Shown here: positions 7,173-13,954 of the stretch, piece after piece
Position numbering within the stretch: the stretch's first letter is position 1
Layout of the letters: each line of letters begins with the position of its first letter
From: Sulfuriferula multivorans
GTDB lineage: Bacteria; Pseudomonadota; Gammaproteobacteria; Burkholderiales; Thiobacillaceae
Assembly (NCBI GenBank): GCA_010365175.1
Contig: JAAFGW010000041.1
Coordinates: 1-14,284 of the forward strand
DNA length: 14,284 nucleotides
Direction of reading: 5' to 3'
Made by a program: the position numbers and the translations under genes
Notes under the pieces: generated by a model
The model's input: the letters and a program-made list of their open reading frames with translations, nothing else
Told to the model about the DNA's origin: nothing
Database searches by the model: none

Positions 7173-8099
7173 ATGCACACCCTTCGCATATTTCTGGCTG
7201 TCTGGATGCTGAGCCTGATCAATCCGGCGCTGGCGCTTACCCTGAAACCGCAACGTGTCGCGCCCGGCGTGTATGCCCTGGTCGGCGAAGTCGACGGGCG
7301 CACCTATGACAACGAAGGCATGAACGCGACCACTGGATTTGTGGTGACGACAGCGGGCGTGGTGGTCATCGACAGCGGATCGTCGTACCGAGTCGGCAAG
7401 CAAATCCACGATGCGATTCGACACGTGACCCAACAGCCGGTCAAATACGTGATCAACACAGGCGGACAGGATCATCGCTGGCTCGGCAACAGCTATTTCG
7501 TCACGCTGGGCGTGCCCATCATCGGGCACGAAAAAATGCGCGCCGACGCCGAGGAACGCGGCGTGATGCAGATCCAGTCGCTACAGGGCGAACTAAAGGA
7601 AAAACTCGATGGCACCCGGGTCGTGCTACCGACGCAAACCTTCGCAACCCGCCATCGCCTGCGATTGGGCACAACCGACTTCGAGCTGATTTTCACCGCA
7701 CCGGCCCATACGCCGGGAGACATCCTGGTGTGGCTGCCGCAAACCCGCACCGTATTCAGTGGCGACATCGTGTTCGCCGACCGCCTGCTGGGCGTGTGGC
7801 CTTTCAGCAACGTGGCGGGCTGGATCGCGTCATTCGATGCGCTGGCCGCGCTCAAGCCCGAGCACATCGTGCCCGGACACGGCGGCGTCTGCGACCTCGC
7901 CCAGGCGCGCCGCGAAACGCGCGACTATCTGGCCCTGCTGCGCGACCATATGAAGCGCGCAATCGACGCCGGCGAGGACCTGCAAACCGCGCTCGCCACA
8001 CTGGATCAAAGCGCCTATTCGAATTTAGCCAACTTCGATCTGTTGAGCGGCGGCAACGCCAGTCGCGCCTACCTCGAAGCCGAAGCCGCGGCGTTCTGA
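7173..8099 (+). CDS. Exported metallo-beta-lactamase-fold protein with altered metal motif
   Basis: 308-residue protein with a signal peptide (about 1-21, cut near ALA) and a full MBL fold: VYALVG strand, GFVVTTAGVVVIDSG (55-69), VKYVINTGGQDHRWLGN (90-106), AHTPGDILVWLP (178-189), FSGDIVFADRLLG (195-207) and VPGHGGVC (233-240). In the superfamily the third segment normally reads NTHxHxDHxxGN; here it is NTGGQDHRWLGN, so by alignment all four first-motif ligands are replaced (H to G97, H to Q99, D to H101 or D100 by shift, H to R102). The later ligands H179, D198 and H236 are kept. General architecture recalls SoxH/quinoprotein-associated exported hydrolases. AGGAAA precedes the ATG. It is co-transcribed with the cytochrome c'-like gene. 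Catalytic activity and metal content cannot be assumed. Confidence 0.87.
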   Translation: MHTLRIFLAVWMLSLINPALALTLKPQRVAPGVYALVGEVDGRTYDNEGMNATTGFVVTTAGVVVIDSGSSYRVGKQIHDAIRHVTQQPVKYVINTGGQDHRWLGNSYFVTLGVPIIGHEKMRADAEERGVMQIQSLQGELKEKLDGTRVVLPTQTFATRHRLRLGTTDFELIFTAPAHTPGDILVWLPQTRTVFSGDIVFADRLLGVWPFSNVAGWIASFDALAALKPEHIVPGHGGVCDLAQARRETRDYLALLRDHMKRAIDAGEDLQTALATLDQSAYSNLANFDLLSGGNASRAYLEAEAAAF

Positions 8100-8114
8100 A
8101 TCCGGCGGCCCAAA

Positions 8115-8810
8115 CTAAGCGGCGCGCACGTCCAGGCGTTCGAACAATCCCGCCAGTTCGGTGCCCACCTGCTGCAAGGGTCGCTCGCGTCGCGCCGTCC
8201 GACACAGCGCCGCGTCCTGACAACCCTGTGTACGAAAGGCCTGGATAGCATAGTGTTTGACGCCGCGATCGGCCAGGTCTTTGCCCAGCGCGACCAACTC
8301 GGCGTCGCCGATCAATAGGGGATGGACGGTGGTACGGATTTCATGGTCGACACCGGCCGCAAGCACCTGCCGCAAACTTTCCAGCGCCCGACCGCCGCTG
8401 CCGTCCGCACCGGTGGTGCGCGGATAATCGGCAAACGGCGCTTTCACATCCATCCCCACCCAGTCGACCAGCGGCAACACTGCGGCAAGCCGTACAGGGT
8501 ACATACCCCCCGTGTGCAAGCCAACCTTTAATCCCAACGCACGTACCGCGCGTATAGCCGGGATCAGTTCTTTTTGCAGCGTCGGCTCACCGCCGGAAAA
8601 CACCACGCCATCGAGCAGCCCTTGACGACGGTGCAGAAAGGCCAGTACGTCTTGCCAGGGAATTTCGTGTTCGCCACGCGGCGGAATCAGATCCGGATTA
8701 TGGCAATAGCCGCAGTGCCAGGGACAGCCCTGGCAAAACACCACCGCGACCAGCATGCCGGGCCAGTCGGATGAGGAAAGCGGCGTCAGGCCGCCCACAC
8801 GAAGTGTCAT
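8115..8810 (-). CDS. nrdG: Anaerobic ribonucleotide reductase activase (radical SAM)
   Basis: Radical-SAM activating enzyme that uses a 4Fe-4S cluster and SAM to generate the glycyl radical on class III ribonucleotide reductase. 231 residues. The cluster motif CX3CX2C is C29-P-W-H-C33-G-Y-C36, with an extra C26 just before it; FSGGEPTLQ near 71-79 is the SAM-contacting GGE motif. The N-terminal RVGGLTPLSSSDWPG and the overall length fit the longer NrdG-like subgroup (TIGR02495 type, by memory) rather than the roughly 155-residue E. coli form. It is the last gene of the nrdD operon; ATG 8810 lies 24 bp after the stop of the 61-aa glycyl-radical ORF, with only a weak GAG as ribosome binding site. 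It converges on the MBL-fold gene with 15 bp between. Confidence 0.93.
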   Translation of the reverse strand: MTLRVGGLTPLSSSDWPGMLVAVVFCQGCPWHCGYCHNPDLIPPRGEHEIPWQDVLAFLHRRQGLLDGVVFSGGEPTLQKELIPAIRAVRALGLKVGLHTGGMYPVRLAAVLPLVDWVGMDVKAPFADYPRTTGADGSGGRALESLRQVLAAGVDHEIRTTVHPLLIGDAELVALGKDLADRGVKHYAIQAFRTQGCQDAALCRTARRERPLQQVGTELAGLFERLDVRAA

Positions 8811-8834
8811 GATCTGTTTCGCAGCTCGATCAAA

Positions 8835-9020
8835 TCAACCATGAGTGCAATGGCTTTCGACAAAGAACTGCCGCTCGCGGTGCTCGCTCTGCTTACCCTT
8901 GTTGAAGCTGGTGGTCGGGCGGTGGTAGCCCATCACGCGGGTCCACACTTCGCAGCGGGTGCGTTCTTCATCCTTCAGTGCAACGGTCTGGATTTGGGTA
9001 GAAACGGTCATGTCATTCAT
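8835..9020 (-). CDS. nrdD: Stand-alone NrdD glycyl-radical polypeptide (61 aa)
   Basis: 61-residue protein matching only the extreme C-terminus of class III ribonucleotide reductases. It contains CEVWTRVMGYHRPTTSFNKG at 23-42, i.e. the RVxGY glycyl-radical loop with G31 as the predicted radical site, followed by GKQSEHRERQFF. In canonical NrdD this segment is fused behind the zinc site; here it is a separate ORF beginning 16 bp after the stop of the large NrdD ORF and in the +1 frame. Its start ATG (9018-9020) is preceded by a strong AAGGAG (9027-9032) with 6-nt spacing, arguing for independent, coupled translation. The longer open frame up to 9524 lies out of frame inside nrdD and is not used. 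C23 and a near-terminal C58 may be redox-active. Confident it is a real gene; in-trans function is inferred. Confidence 0.9.
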   Translation of the reverse strand: MNDMTVSTQIQTVALKDEERTRCEVWTRVMGYHRPTTSFNKGKQSEHRERQFFVESHCTHG

Positions 9021-9026
9021 ATCAAT

Positions 9027-9032
9027 CTCCTT
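9027..9032 (-). promoter_or_regulatory. Ribosome binding site of the glycyl-radical ORF
   Basis: Minus-strand AAGGAG, 6 nt before the ATG at 9020 and 4 nt beyond the nrdD stop codon (9037-9039). This site decides that the 61-aa piece is initiated independently and not merely by read-through. Its closeness to the nrdD stop suggests coupling or re-initiation, which would help keep the two pieces stoichiometric. Confidence 0.8.
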
Positions 9033-9036
9033 GGGG

Positions 9037-11067
9037 TCAGGCTGCAATCGCACGTTTACGGGACAGGGCTTCCTCGTCGCAGGTGGGGCAGAATTCGTGC
9101 TCGCCGGCGAGGTATCCGTGTTTGGGGCAAATCGAGAAAGTAGGCGTGATGGTGATGTAGGGCAGGCGGAATCGCGTAAGCGAGCGACGCACCAGATTGC
9201 GGCAAGCATTAACGGACGAGATGTGCTCCGACATATACAGGTGCAATACGGTGCCGCCGGTGTATTTGCGTTGCAGTTCGTCCTGTTGCTCAAGCGCCTC
9301 GAACGCATCATCGGTAAAGCCCACGGGCAACTGTGACGAATTGGTGTAATACGGCGCATCGTCGGTGCCCGCCTGCAGGATCGCCGGATAGCGTTTGCGG
9401 TCCTCCTTGGCGAAGCGATAGGTCGTGCCTTCGGCCGGCGTGGCCTCCAGGTTGTACATGTGGCCGGTTTCTTCCTGGAACGCGGCGATGCGCCCACGGA
9501 TGTGGTCAAGCAGTCGCACCGCAAATTCGTGCCCCCACTTCGTCGTGATGTCGTTCTCGTCAGAAGTGAAGTTGCGAATCATTTCGTTGACGCCGTTCAC
9601 ACCGATGGTCGAGAAGTGATTACGCAGGGTGCCAAGATAGCGCTTGGTGTAGGGGAAGAGGCCGTTGTCCATCAGCCGCTGGATTTCCTTGCGCTTGATT
9701 TCGAGGCTATTCTTCGACATGTCGAGCAGCGCATCGAGACGACGCAGCAGCCCGGCTTCGTCGCCCTTGTACTCATACCCCAGACGCGCGCAGTTGACCG
9801 TGACCACGCCGACCGAGCCGGTCTGCTCGGCCGAGCCGAACAAACCGTTGCCACGTTTCAGCAATTCGCGCAGATCGAGCTGCAGGCGACAGCACATCGA
9901 GCGAATGTGGTTCGGCTTCATCTCGGAATTGATGAAGTTCTGGAAATACGGCAGACCGTAACGCGCGGTCATGGCGAACAGCCGGTCGGCGTTTTCCGAC
10001 TCCCACGGGAAATCCGGCGTCATATTGTAGGTGGGGATGGGGAAGGTAAACACCCGGCCCTTGGCGTCGCCGGTCGTCATCACCTCGATGTAGGCGCGGT
10101 TGATCATGTCCATTTCGACCTGCAGCTCGCCGTAGGTGAACGGCATTTCCTTGCCGCCGATGATCGGGATTTGTTCACGCAGATCCTCAGGGCAGGTCCA
10201 GTCAAAGGTGAGATTGGTAAACGGCGTCTGCGTGCCCCAGCGCGACGGCACGTTGAGGTTGTAGATCAGTTCCTGGATGCATTGCTTCACCTGCTCGTAG
10301 CCCATTTCATCGTTGCGGATGAAGGGCGCCATGTACGTGTCAAACGAGGAAAAGGCCTGCGCCCCGGCCCATTCGTTCTGCAGCGTGCCGAGAAAGTTGA
10401 CGATCTGGCCAACTGCGCTCGACATGTGTTTGGGCGGCCCCGCCTCGACCTTGCCCGGCACGCCGTTCAAGCCTTCGTGTAGCAAGGTACGTAGCGACCA
10501 ACCGGCGCAGTAACCGGCCAGCATGTCGAGATCGTGCACATGCAGCGAGCCATCGCGATGCGCTTCGCCCAGTTCGGGCGCATAGACGTGATTGAGCCAG
10601 TAATTGGCCACCACCTTGCCCGACACATTGAGAATCAACCCGCCCAGCGAATAGCCCTGGTTGGCGTTGGCGTTGACGCGCCAGTCCTGGCGCGAAAGGT
10701 ATTCATTGATCGACGCTTCGACGTCCACCACGGTCTTGCGATCCTGACGCAGCTTTTTATGGGTTTCACGATAGACGATATATGCACGCGCAGTATCGAG
10801 ATGGTTGGCCGCGATCAGGCTTTGCTCGACCACATCCTGGATGCGCTCGATGCCGGGCGGTGTGGTGGTGAACATGTAGCTCAGCACCTTGACCACCTGG
10901 GCCGTCAGCAAATCCGCCTCGGCCTCGCCGAACTCGTTGGTGGCTTGAGCAGCACGCAACAACGCCGACCGTATCTTCCCGGCATCGAAATCCGCCCGCC
11001 GCCCGTCACGCTTGACCACCTCGCGCAGCGACATCGTTACCCCCAACTCCACGCCCACAGCACCCAT
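9037..11067 (-). CDS. nrdD: Anaerobic ribonucleoside-triphosphate reductase, large piece lacking the glycyl-radical loop
   Basis: Class III ribonucleotide reductase catalytic chain, reducing ribonucleotides to deoxyribonucleotides without oxygen. Numbering from ATG 11067 (676 aa): ATP-cone about 12-105 (REVVKRDGRRADFDAGKIR); HDLDMLAGYCAGW with C187; LNVPSRWGTQTPFTNLTFDW (271-290); MCCRLQLDLRELLKR with C392/C393; and near the end SICPKHGYLAGEHEFCPTCDEE with C647, C660 and C663, plus H650, as probable zinc ligands. The chain then ends at 676 without the RVxGY loop, which is on the next ORF. ATG 11067 has GAGGGG at 6-nt spacing; 11034 (MSLREVV) and 11091 are alternatives. 11091 would place the start codon inside an NrdR-box-like site. 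First gene of nrdD-glycyl ORF-nrdG. Confidence 0.95.
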   Translation of the reverse strand: MGAVGVELGVTMSLREVVKRDGRRADFDAGKIRSALLRAAQATNEFGEAEADLLTAQVVKVLSYMFTTTPPGIERIQDVVEQSLIAANHLDTARAYIVYRETHKKLRQDRKTVVDVEASINEYLSRQDWRVNANANQGYSLGGLILNVSGKVVANYWLNHVYAPELGEAHRDGSLHVHDLDMLAGYCAGWSLRTLLHEGLNGVPGKVEAGPPKHMSSAVGQIVNFLGTLQNEWAGAQAFSSFDTYMAPFIRNDEMGYEQVKQCIQELIYNLNVPSRWGTQTPFTNLTFDWTCPEDLREQIPIIGGKEMPFTYGELQVEMDMINRAYIEVMTTGDAKGRVFTFPIPTYNMTPDFPWESENADRLFAMTARYGLPYFQNFINSEMKPNHIRSMCCRLQLDLRELLKRGNGLFGSAEQTGSVGVVTVNCARLGYEYKGDEAGLLRRLDALLDMSKNSLEIKRKEIQRLMDNGLFPYTKRYLGTLRNHFSTIGVNGVNEMIRNFTSDENDITTKWGHEFAVRLLDHIRGRIAAFQEETGHMYNLEATPAEGTTYRFAKEDRKRYPAILQAGTDDAPYYTNSSQLPVGFTDDAFEALEQQDELQRKYTGGTVLHLYMSEHISSVNACRNLVRRSLTRFRLPYITITPTFSICPKHGYLAGEHEFCPTCDEEALSRKRAIAA

Positions 11068-11082
11068 CGTCATCCCCTCGCT

Positions 11083-11098
11083 TATCAACATATTGTGT
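11083..11098 (-). promoter_or_regulatory. NrdR box 1 (nrdD leader)
   Basis: On the minus strand the 16-mer reads ACACAATATGTTGATA, matching about 13 of 16 positions of the NrdR consensus ACACWAYATMTWGTGT as I recall it. It lies between the predicted transcription start and the ribosome binding site of nrdD. Its partner is at 11115-11130; start-to-start distance is 32 bp (16-bp gap), which is about three helical turns, the spacing known for tandem NrdR boxes. Confidence 0.6.
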
Positions 11099-11111
11099 CA
11101 ACAGACTATTC

Positions 11112-11139
11112 AAGATACAACATGCTGTTAAAACGTCAA
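11112..11139 (-). promoter_or_regulatory. Predicted sigma70 promoter of nrdD operon
   Basis: On the minus strand: -35 TTGACG at 11139-11134 (5 of 6 matches), 16-bp spacer, and -10 TATCTT at 11117-11112 (4 of 6). Transcription would start near 11105. NrdR box 2 covers most of the spacer and half of the -10, so a bound repressor would block polymerase. No convincing FNR/Anr site (TTGAT-N4-ATCAA) is seen in this 133-bp divergent region. Confidence 0.5.
11115..11130 (+). promoter_or_regulatory. NrdR box 2 (over nrdD -10)
   Basis: The 16-mer ATACAACATGCTGTTA matches 11 of 16 positions of the remembered consensus ACACWAYATMTWGTGT on either strand. It is a weaker site than box 1 but is placed exactly 32 bp from it and overlaps the predicted nrdD promoter spacer and -10. 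The weak half plus strong half arrangement is common for cooperative binding. Confidence 0.5.
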
Positions 11140-11163
11140 GATGATTTTGGGGTTTGTTTATCC

Positions 11164-11172
11164 TGTTAGAAT
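11164..11172 (+). promoter_or_regulatory. Extended -10 for the hemerythrin gene
   Basis: TGTTAGAAT has the TGn extension followed by a 5-of-6 match to TATAAT. Transcription would start near 11179, giving a leader of about 22 nt before the ATG at 11201. No good -35 is present at the right spacing, as is common with extended -10 promoters. It is divergent from the nrdD promoter. Confidence 0.4.
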
Positions 11173-11200
11173 CCGCTCATTGAAACTAATAGAGAAATCG

Positions 11201-11641
11201 ATGGGCACGATTCTGGAATATCTGGGGGGAGACCACCGCGCCTGCGACGAATTGTTCGCTTCCGCCGAAGCCGCCGTGGCGCAAAAGAACTGGGGCAGCG
11301 CGCACGACCTGTTCGACCGTTTTCAGGCTGCGATGGTGCGGCATCTGGCGATGGAGGAAAATGTTCTGTTTCCCGCATTCGAAGCACACACCGGCAACAG
11401 CATGGGCCCGACCCAGATCATGCGCATGGAACACCAGCAGATCCGCGACCTGATTCAGAACATGGCGCGCGCCGTGGCAAACTCCAACCACAACAGCTAC
11501 CTCGGTCTGTCGGAAACGCTCAACATGCTGATGCAGCAACACAACATGAAGGAGGAGACCATGCTCTACCCGATGTCCGACCAGGTGCTGGGCAGCGAAC
11601 GCGATGCTGTGATCCGCGCCATGGAAGCCATTGCGCCATAG
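11201..11641 (+). CDS. Hemerythrin HHE-domain protein
   Basis: 146-residue cytosolic four-helix protein with a hemerythrin cation-binding domain; such di-iron sites bind O2 or NO, or take part in iron-sulfur repair in ScdA/YtfE relatives. Ligand pattern is complete: H12 in GGDHRACDEL, H48 and E52 (HLAMEE), H78 in MEHQQIRDLI, and H114 and E118 (HNMKEETMLYPM). No ScdA-type N-terminal domain is present. I start at ATG 11201; the longer ORF to 11141 would run through the promoter. Only a weak AGAG precedes the ATG. The DUF2249 gene follows after 4 bp and the NnrS-like gene after that, so the three form one operon. With nrdDG opposite, oxygen or NO sensing or protection is a reasonable inference. 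Confidence 0.92.
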   Translation: MGTILEYLGGDHRACDELFASAEAAVAQKNWGSAHDLFDRFQAAMVRHLAMEENVLFPAFEAHTGNSMGPTQIMRMEHQQIRDLIQNMARAVANSNHNSYLGLSETLNMLMQQHNMKEETMLYPMSDQVLGSERDAVIRAMEAIAP

Positions 11642-11645
11642 CTTG

Positions 11646-11900
11646 ATGGTTTCGACGGCCCCTGAAATCCTCGTCGACGCGCGTGATCTGGAACCACCGG
11701 AGCCGATGGAAAAGATCATGCAGACGCTCACCTTGCTGCGGGCCGGCCAGTCGATCCGCCTGCTGCTGCACCGCGAACCGTTTCCGCTTTATCCGCTGCT
11801 CGCCGAAAGAGGCTACCACCACCTCACGCGGATGAAAGCCGACGGCAGCTATGTCATCCTGATCCACCCGGCCGACGCAACACCCGGCGAAAACGCCTAA
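11646..11900 (+). CDS. DUF2249 domain protein
   Basis: 84-residue protein that is essentially one DUF2249 domain: the LVDARDLEPPEPMEKIM opening, LRAGQSIRLLLHREPFPLYP core and LLAERGYHHLTRMKADGSYVILI end. The family has a TusA/SirA-like alpha-beta fold and commonly neighbours hemerythrin, NnrS and denitrification genes, but its activity is not established. This copy has no cysteine, so a TusA-style persulfide relay by itself is excluded. ATG 11646 comes 4 bp after the hemerythrin stop; the upstream in-frame start at 11631 lies inside that gene. No clear Shine-Dalgarno, so translation is probably coupled. Confidence 0.88.
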   Translation: MVSTAPEILVDARDLEPPEPMEKIMQTLTLLRAGQSIRLLLHREPFPLYPLLAERGYHHLTRMKADGSYVILIHPADATPGENA

Positions 11901-11915
11901 GACGCATCCCACGCA

Positions 11916-13196
11916 ATGAGCCTGCAAGCCGGCCTCTCCTTCGAACAAGCGCCGCCCTTCTCCCTGCCACTGCGGTTCTTTCTCACCGCCCCACTGTTTT
12001 TGCTGACCGCAGCCATCCTGATCGTGTGGGCGCCCGAGACCCTGGCCTCGCGCTGGTCACCGCAGGCACTTGCCCTGACCCATGCACTCACGCTCGGATT
12101 CCTCGCCATGGTCATGCTGGGCGCACTGATGCCGATGCTGCCGGTGGTGGCAGGCGCAACACTACCCGCTGCCCGACTCGTCGCATGGTTCAGCCATGTG
12201 CCGCTTACGCTGGGAACCGCCGCTCTGATCACGGGCTTTCTGACGGCCGAGCCTGCCGCATACGGCACTGGCATCGCGTTGCTCGCGGGCGGGTTCGCGA
12301 CCTTTATCCTTGCAGCCGCAATCAGTCTCGCGCGCGCCGTATCCGGTGTCACGGTTGTCGGTATCCGATTTGCAGTGACGTGTCTGGGCATCACGATCCT
12401 GCTCGGGTTGGTGCTCACGCTACTACGCGCAGGCTGGTGGGCTCCGCCGGCGATCGAAGCAGCCCTTTCGGCGCATGCCGCGTTTGGCCTGCTCGGCTGG
12501 GTAGGGCTGCTGATCATGAGCGTGGCCTACCAGGTGGTGCCGATGTTCCAGATCACCCCACCCTACCCACCGCAGCTAAGCCGCTGGCTGGTGGCTGTAC
12601 TGTTCTTGCTTCTTCTGCTTCACGCCGCCGCCCCCCTGTTTTTTCCGGCAGCAAGCTATCTAATCGATACCGCGCTCGCGAGTGGCATTTTGGTGTTTTC
12701 CTTGACCACGCTACGCTTGCTATCGCAGCGACGCCGCAAACTGCCGGATGTCACGCTCGATTTCTGGCGTCTTGCCATGGCCAGTCTGATTACCTGCATA
12801 CTGGTCTGGCTCCCGGCCCAGTTCTTTCCGGCATGGGCCGCCAGCAACATCTATCCGTTGCTGCTGGGCGTGCTGTTTATTGGTGGCTTTGCCGTCAGCG
12901 TGGTGAACGGCATGCTCTACAAAATTGTGCCCTTCCTGGCCTGGTTTCATCTGCAAGCGCAGTTGCAGGCGCGAGCGGGCAGCATCCCCACCATGAAGGA
13001 GATGATTTCGGGGCGCGGGATGCGTTGGCAATTTCGTCTGCACCTCACTGCCAACGCGCTCCTTGTGACCGCCACATGGCGCCCAGAATTAGTCATATTG
13101 GCGGGGCTGTTGCTGGCGTTGTCAGCGCTACTGTTGTGGGTGAACCTTCTGTCAGCCGCACATCTGTTTTTCAATCGTGGCGGGCGGTTTTTCTAG
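11916..13196 (+). CDS. NnrS/heme-copper-oxidase-I-like polytopic membrane protein
   Basis: 426 residues, very hydrophobic, with about 12 predicted membrane segments. It carries three spaced echoes of one pattern, His then Gly then Met/Pro: LTHALTLGFLAMVMLGALMP (55-73, H56), AHAAFGLLGWVGLLIMSVAY (186-205, H187) ending in QVVPMF, and YPLLLGVLFIGGFAVSVVNG (313-332) ending in YKIVPFLAWFHL (H345). These resemble NnrS and COX1-like membrane proteins that bind haem and are linked to NO stress or denitrification; I cannot separate the two from sequence alone. ATG 11916 lies 15 bp after the DUF2249 stop, with no obvious Shine-Dalgarno. Operon partners are hemerythrin and DUF2249, which supports an NO/O2 role. 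Family call moderate; membrane topology sure. Confidence 0.75.
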   Translation: MSLQAGLSFEQAPPFSLPLRFFLTAPLFLLTAAILIVWAPETLASRWSPQALALTHALTLGFLAMVMLGALMPMLPVVAGATLPAARLVAWFSHVPLTLGTAALITGFLTAEPAAYGTGIALLAGGFATFILAAAISLARAVSGVTVVGIRFAVTCLGITILLGLVLTLLRAGWWAPPAIEAALSAHAAFGLLGWVGLLIMSVAYQVVPMFQITPPYPPQLSRWLVAVLFLLLLLHAAAPLFFPAASYLIDTALASGILVFSLTTLRLLSQRRRKLPDVTLDFWRLAMASLITCILVWLPAQFFPAWAASNIYPLLLGVLFIGGFAVSVVNGMLYKIVPFLAWFHLQAQLQARAGSIPTMKEMISGRGMRWQFRLHLTANALLVTATWRPELVILAGLLLALSALLLWVNLLSAAHLFFNRGGRFF

Positions 13197-13257
13197 CTCC
13201 CGACCAAACAGCCAAGTCTGCCGCCACCCGGATGGGCAGGAAGTGCGGCGACAGACC

Positions 13258-13863
13258 TCACGTTCTCGGTGCCCAACCCTCGATCAAAGTCGAAATGACG
13301 GCATCGGCCTGTTCAGCCAACTCGAAGCGGTGATCAGAGAGTATCCAGCGGAAGGCCAGACCCTGCACTGCAGCGATCAATATGCAGGCATTCTGCTGCG
13401 GAACAATGTCGGGCCGGATTTCCCCTCTCTCCTGTGCAGCGCCGATCAAACCGGCGATGAAGGTCAGAAAAAACATCACCAGTTCGTTCATGCGATCACG
13501 AAATATGGGGTCGCCGCTTTGCAGTTCTTCCGAAAACAGCAGACGGGGAATGCCAGGTTGTTGCTGGATGAAATTCAGGTGGGCGCGGATAACCATCTTC
13601 AGGCGCTCCAGCGGCGTCAGTTGCGCAAGCGCGAGTCCGGCCATTTCTTTCTGCAATCGTTCCTGAATGGTGTCCACCAGCGCAACCAGGACGTGGCTCT
13701 TGTTGCCGAAATGGAGAAACAAGGTGGGCTGTGCAATGCCGACCGCTTTGGATAGCGAACGGGTAGTTAGCTTGGATACGCCTTCGTGGCGAATGATTTC
13801 CATGGCCGCCTCAATGATGTCGTGGCGGCGGACTTCTGCAGACTTCCTTTTTTTAAGGGTCAC
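13258..13863 (-). CDS. TetR/AcrR-family transcriptional regulator
   Basis: 201-residue ligand-responsive regulator. The N-terminal helix-turn-helix is typical: RRHDIIEAAMEIIRHEGVSK (12-31) then LTTRSLSKAVGIAQPTLFLHFGNKSHVL (32-59). The C-terminal ligand domain has LLFSEELQSGDPIFRDRMNE (about 107-126), which resembles TetR regulators of the CerR/YbiH-like type; the ligand is unknown. The start is GTG 13863 (reading VTLKKRKS), with no Shine-Dalgarno and no better in-frame start. The N-terminus is lysine/arginine rich, normal for TetR. It converges on the membrane protein gene across a 61-bp gap and lies downstream of the DUF2892 gene on the same strand, 144 bp apart. Confidence 0.9.
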   Translation of the reverse strand: MTLKKRKSAEVRRHDIIEAAMEIIRHEGVSKLTTRSLSKAVGIAQPTLFLHFGNKSHVLVALVDTIQERLQKEMAGLALAQLTPLERLKMVIRAHLNFIQQQPGIPRLLFSEELQSGDPIFRDRMNELVMFFLTFIAGLIGAAQERGEIRPDIVPQQNACILIAAVQGLAFRWILSDHRFELAEQADAVISTLIEGWAPRT

Positions 13864-13954
13864 GGTGTTTGGGTGCCTGGGACAATTGCAACAGATGAAT
13901 ATTAAGTGTCTTGATGGCCGACGCAGAAATTTATCGTATCCAAACGGGAGACAT

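Noticed and set aside
9018..9042. Programmed +1 frameshift joining nrdD to the glycyl-radical ORF (stop in a UGAC context, ORF in +1 frame)
   Set aside because: The codon before UGA is GCC, not slippery, there is no Shine-Dalgarno-like stimulator upstream, and the downstream ORF has its own ideal ribosome binding site. A mass-spectrometry search for a fused peptide across the junction would settle it.
8835..9524. A 229-residue leftward ORF containing the glycyl-radical motif at its end
   Set aside because: Its first 168 codons are out-of-frame with nrdD and read as low-complexity arginine/serine/proline sequence. The strong ribosome binding site at 9027-9032 marks the true start at 9020.
11068..11200. 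FNR/Dnr site in the nrdD-hemerythrin divergent region
   Set aside because: TTGATA at the left end has no ATCAA partner at 4-nt spacing; the sequence is better explained by NrdR box 1.
13197..13257. Bidirectional terminator between the NnrS-like and tetR genes
   Set aside because: GTCTG-CCGC and GCGG-CGACAGAC can pair only with a bulge and there is no flanking T-run on either side.
12026..13333. 435-residue rightward ORF overlapping the NnrS-like gene
   Set aside because: Alternative frame of the membrane protein; lacks membrane segments and any domain signature, and runs past the real stop into the tetR region.
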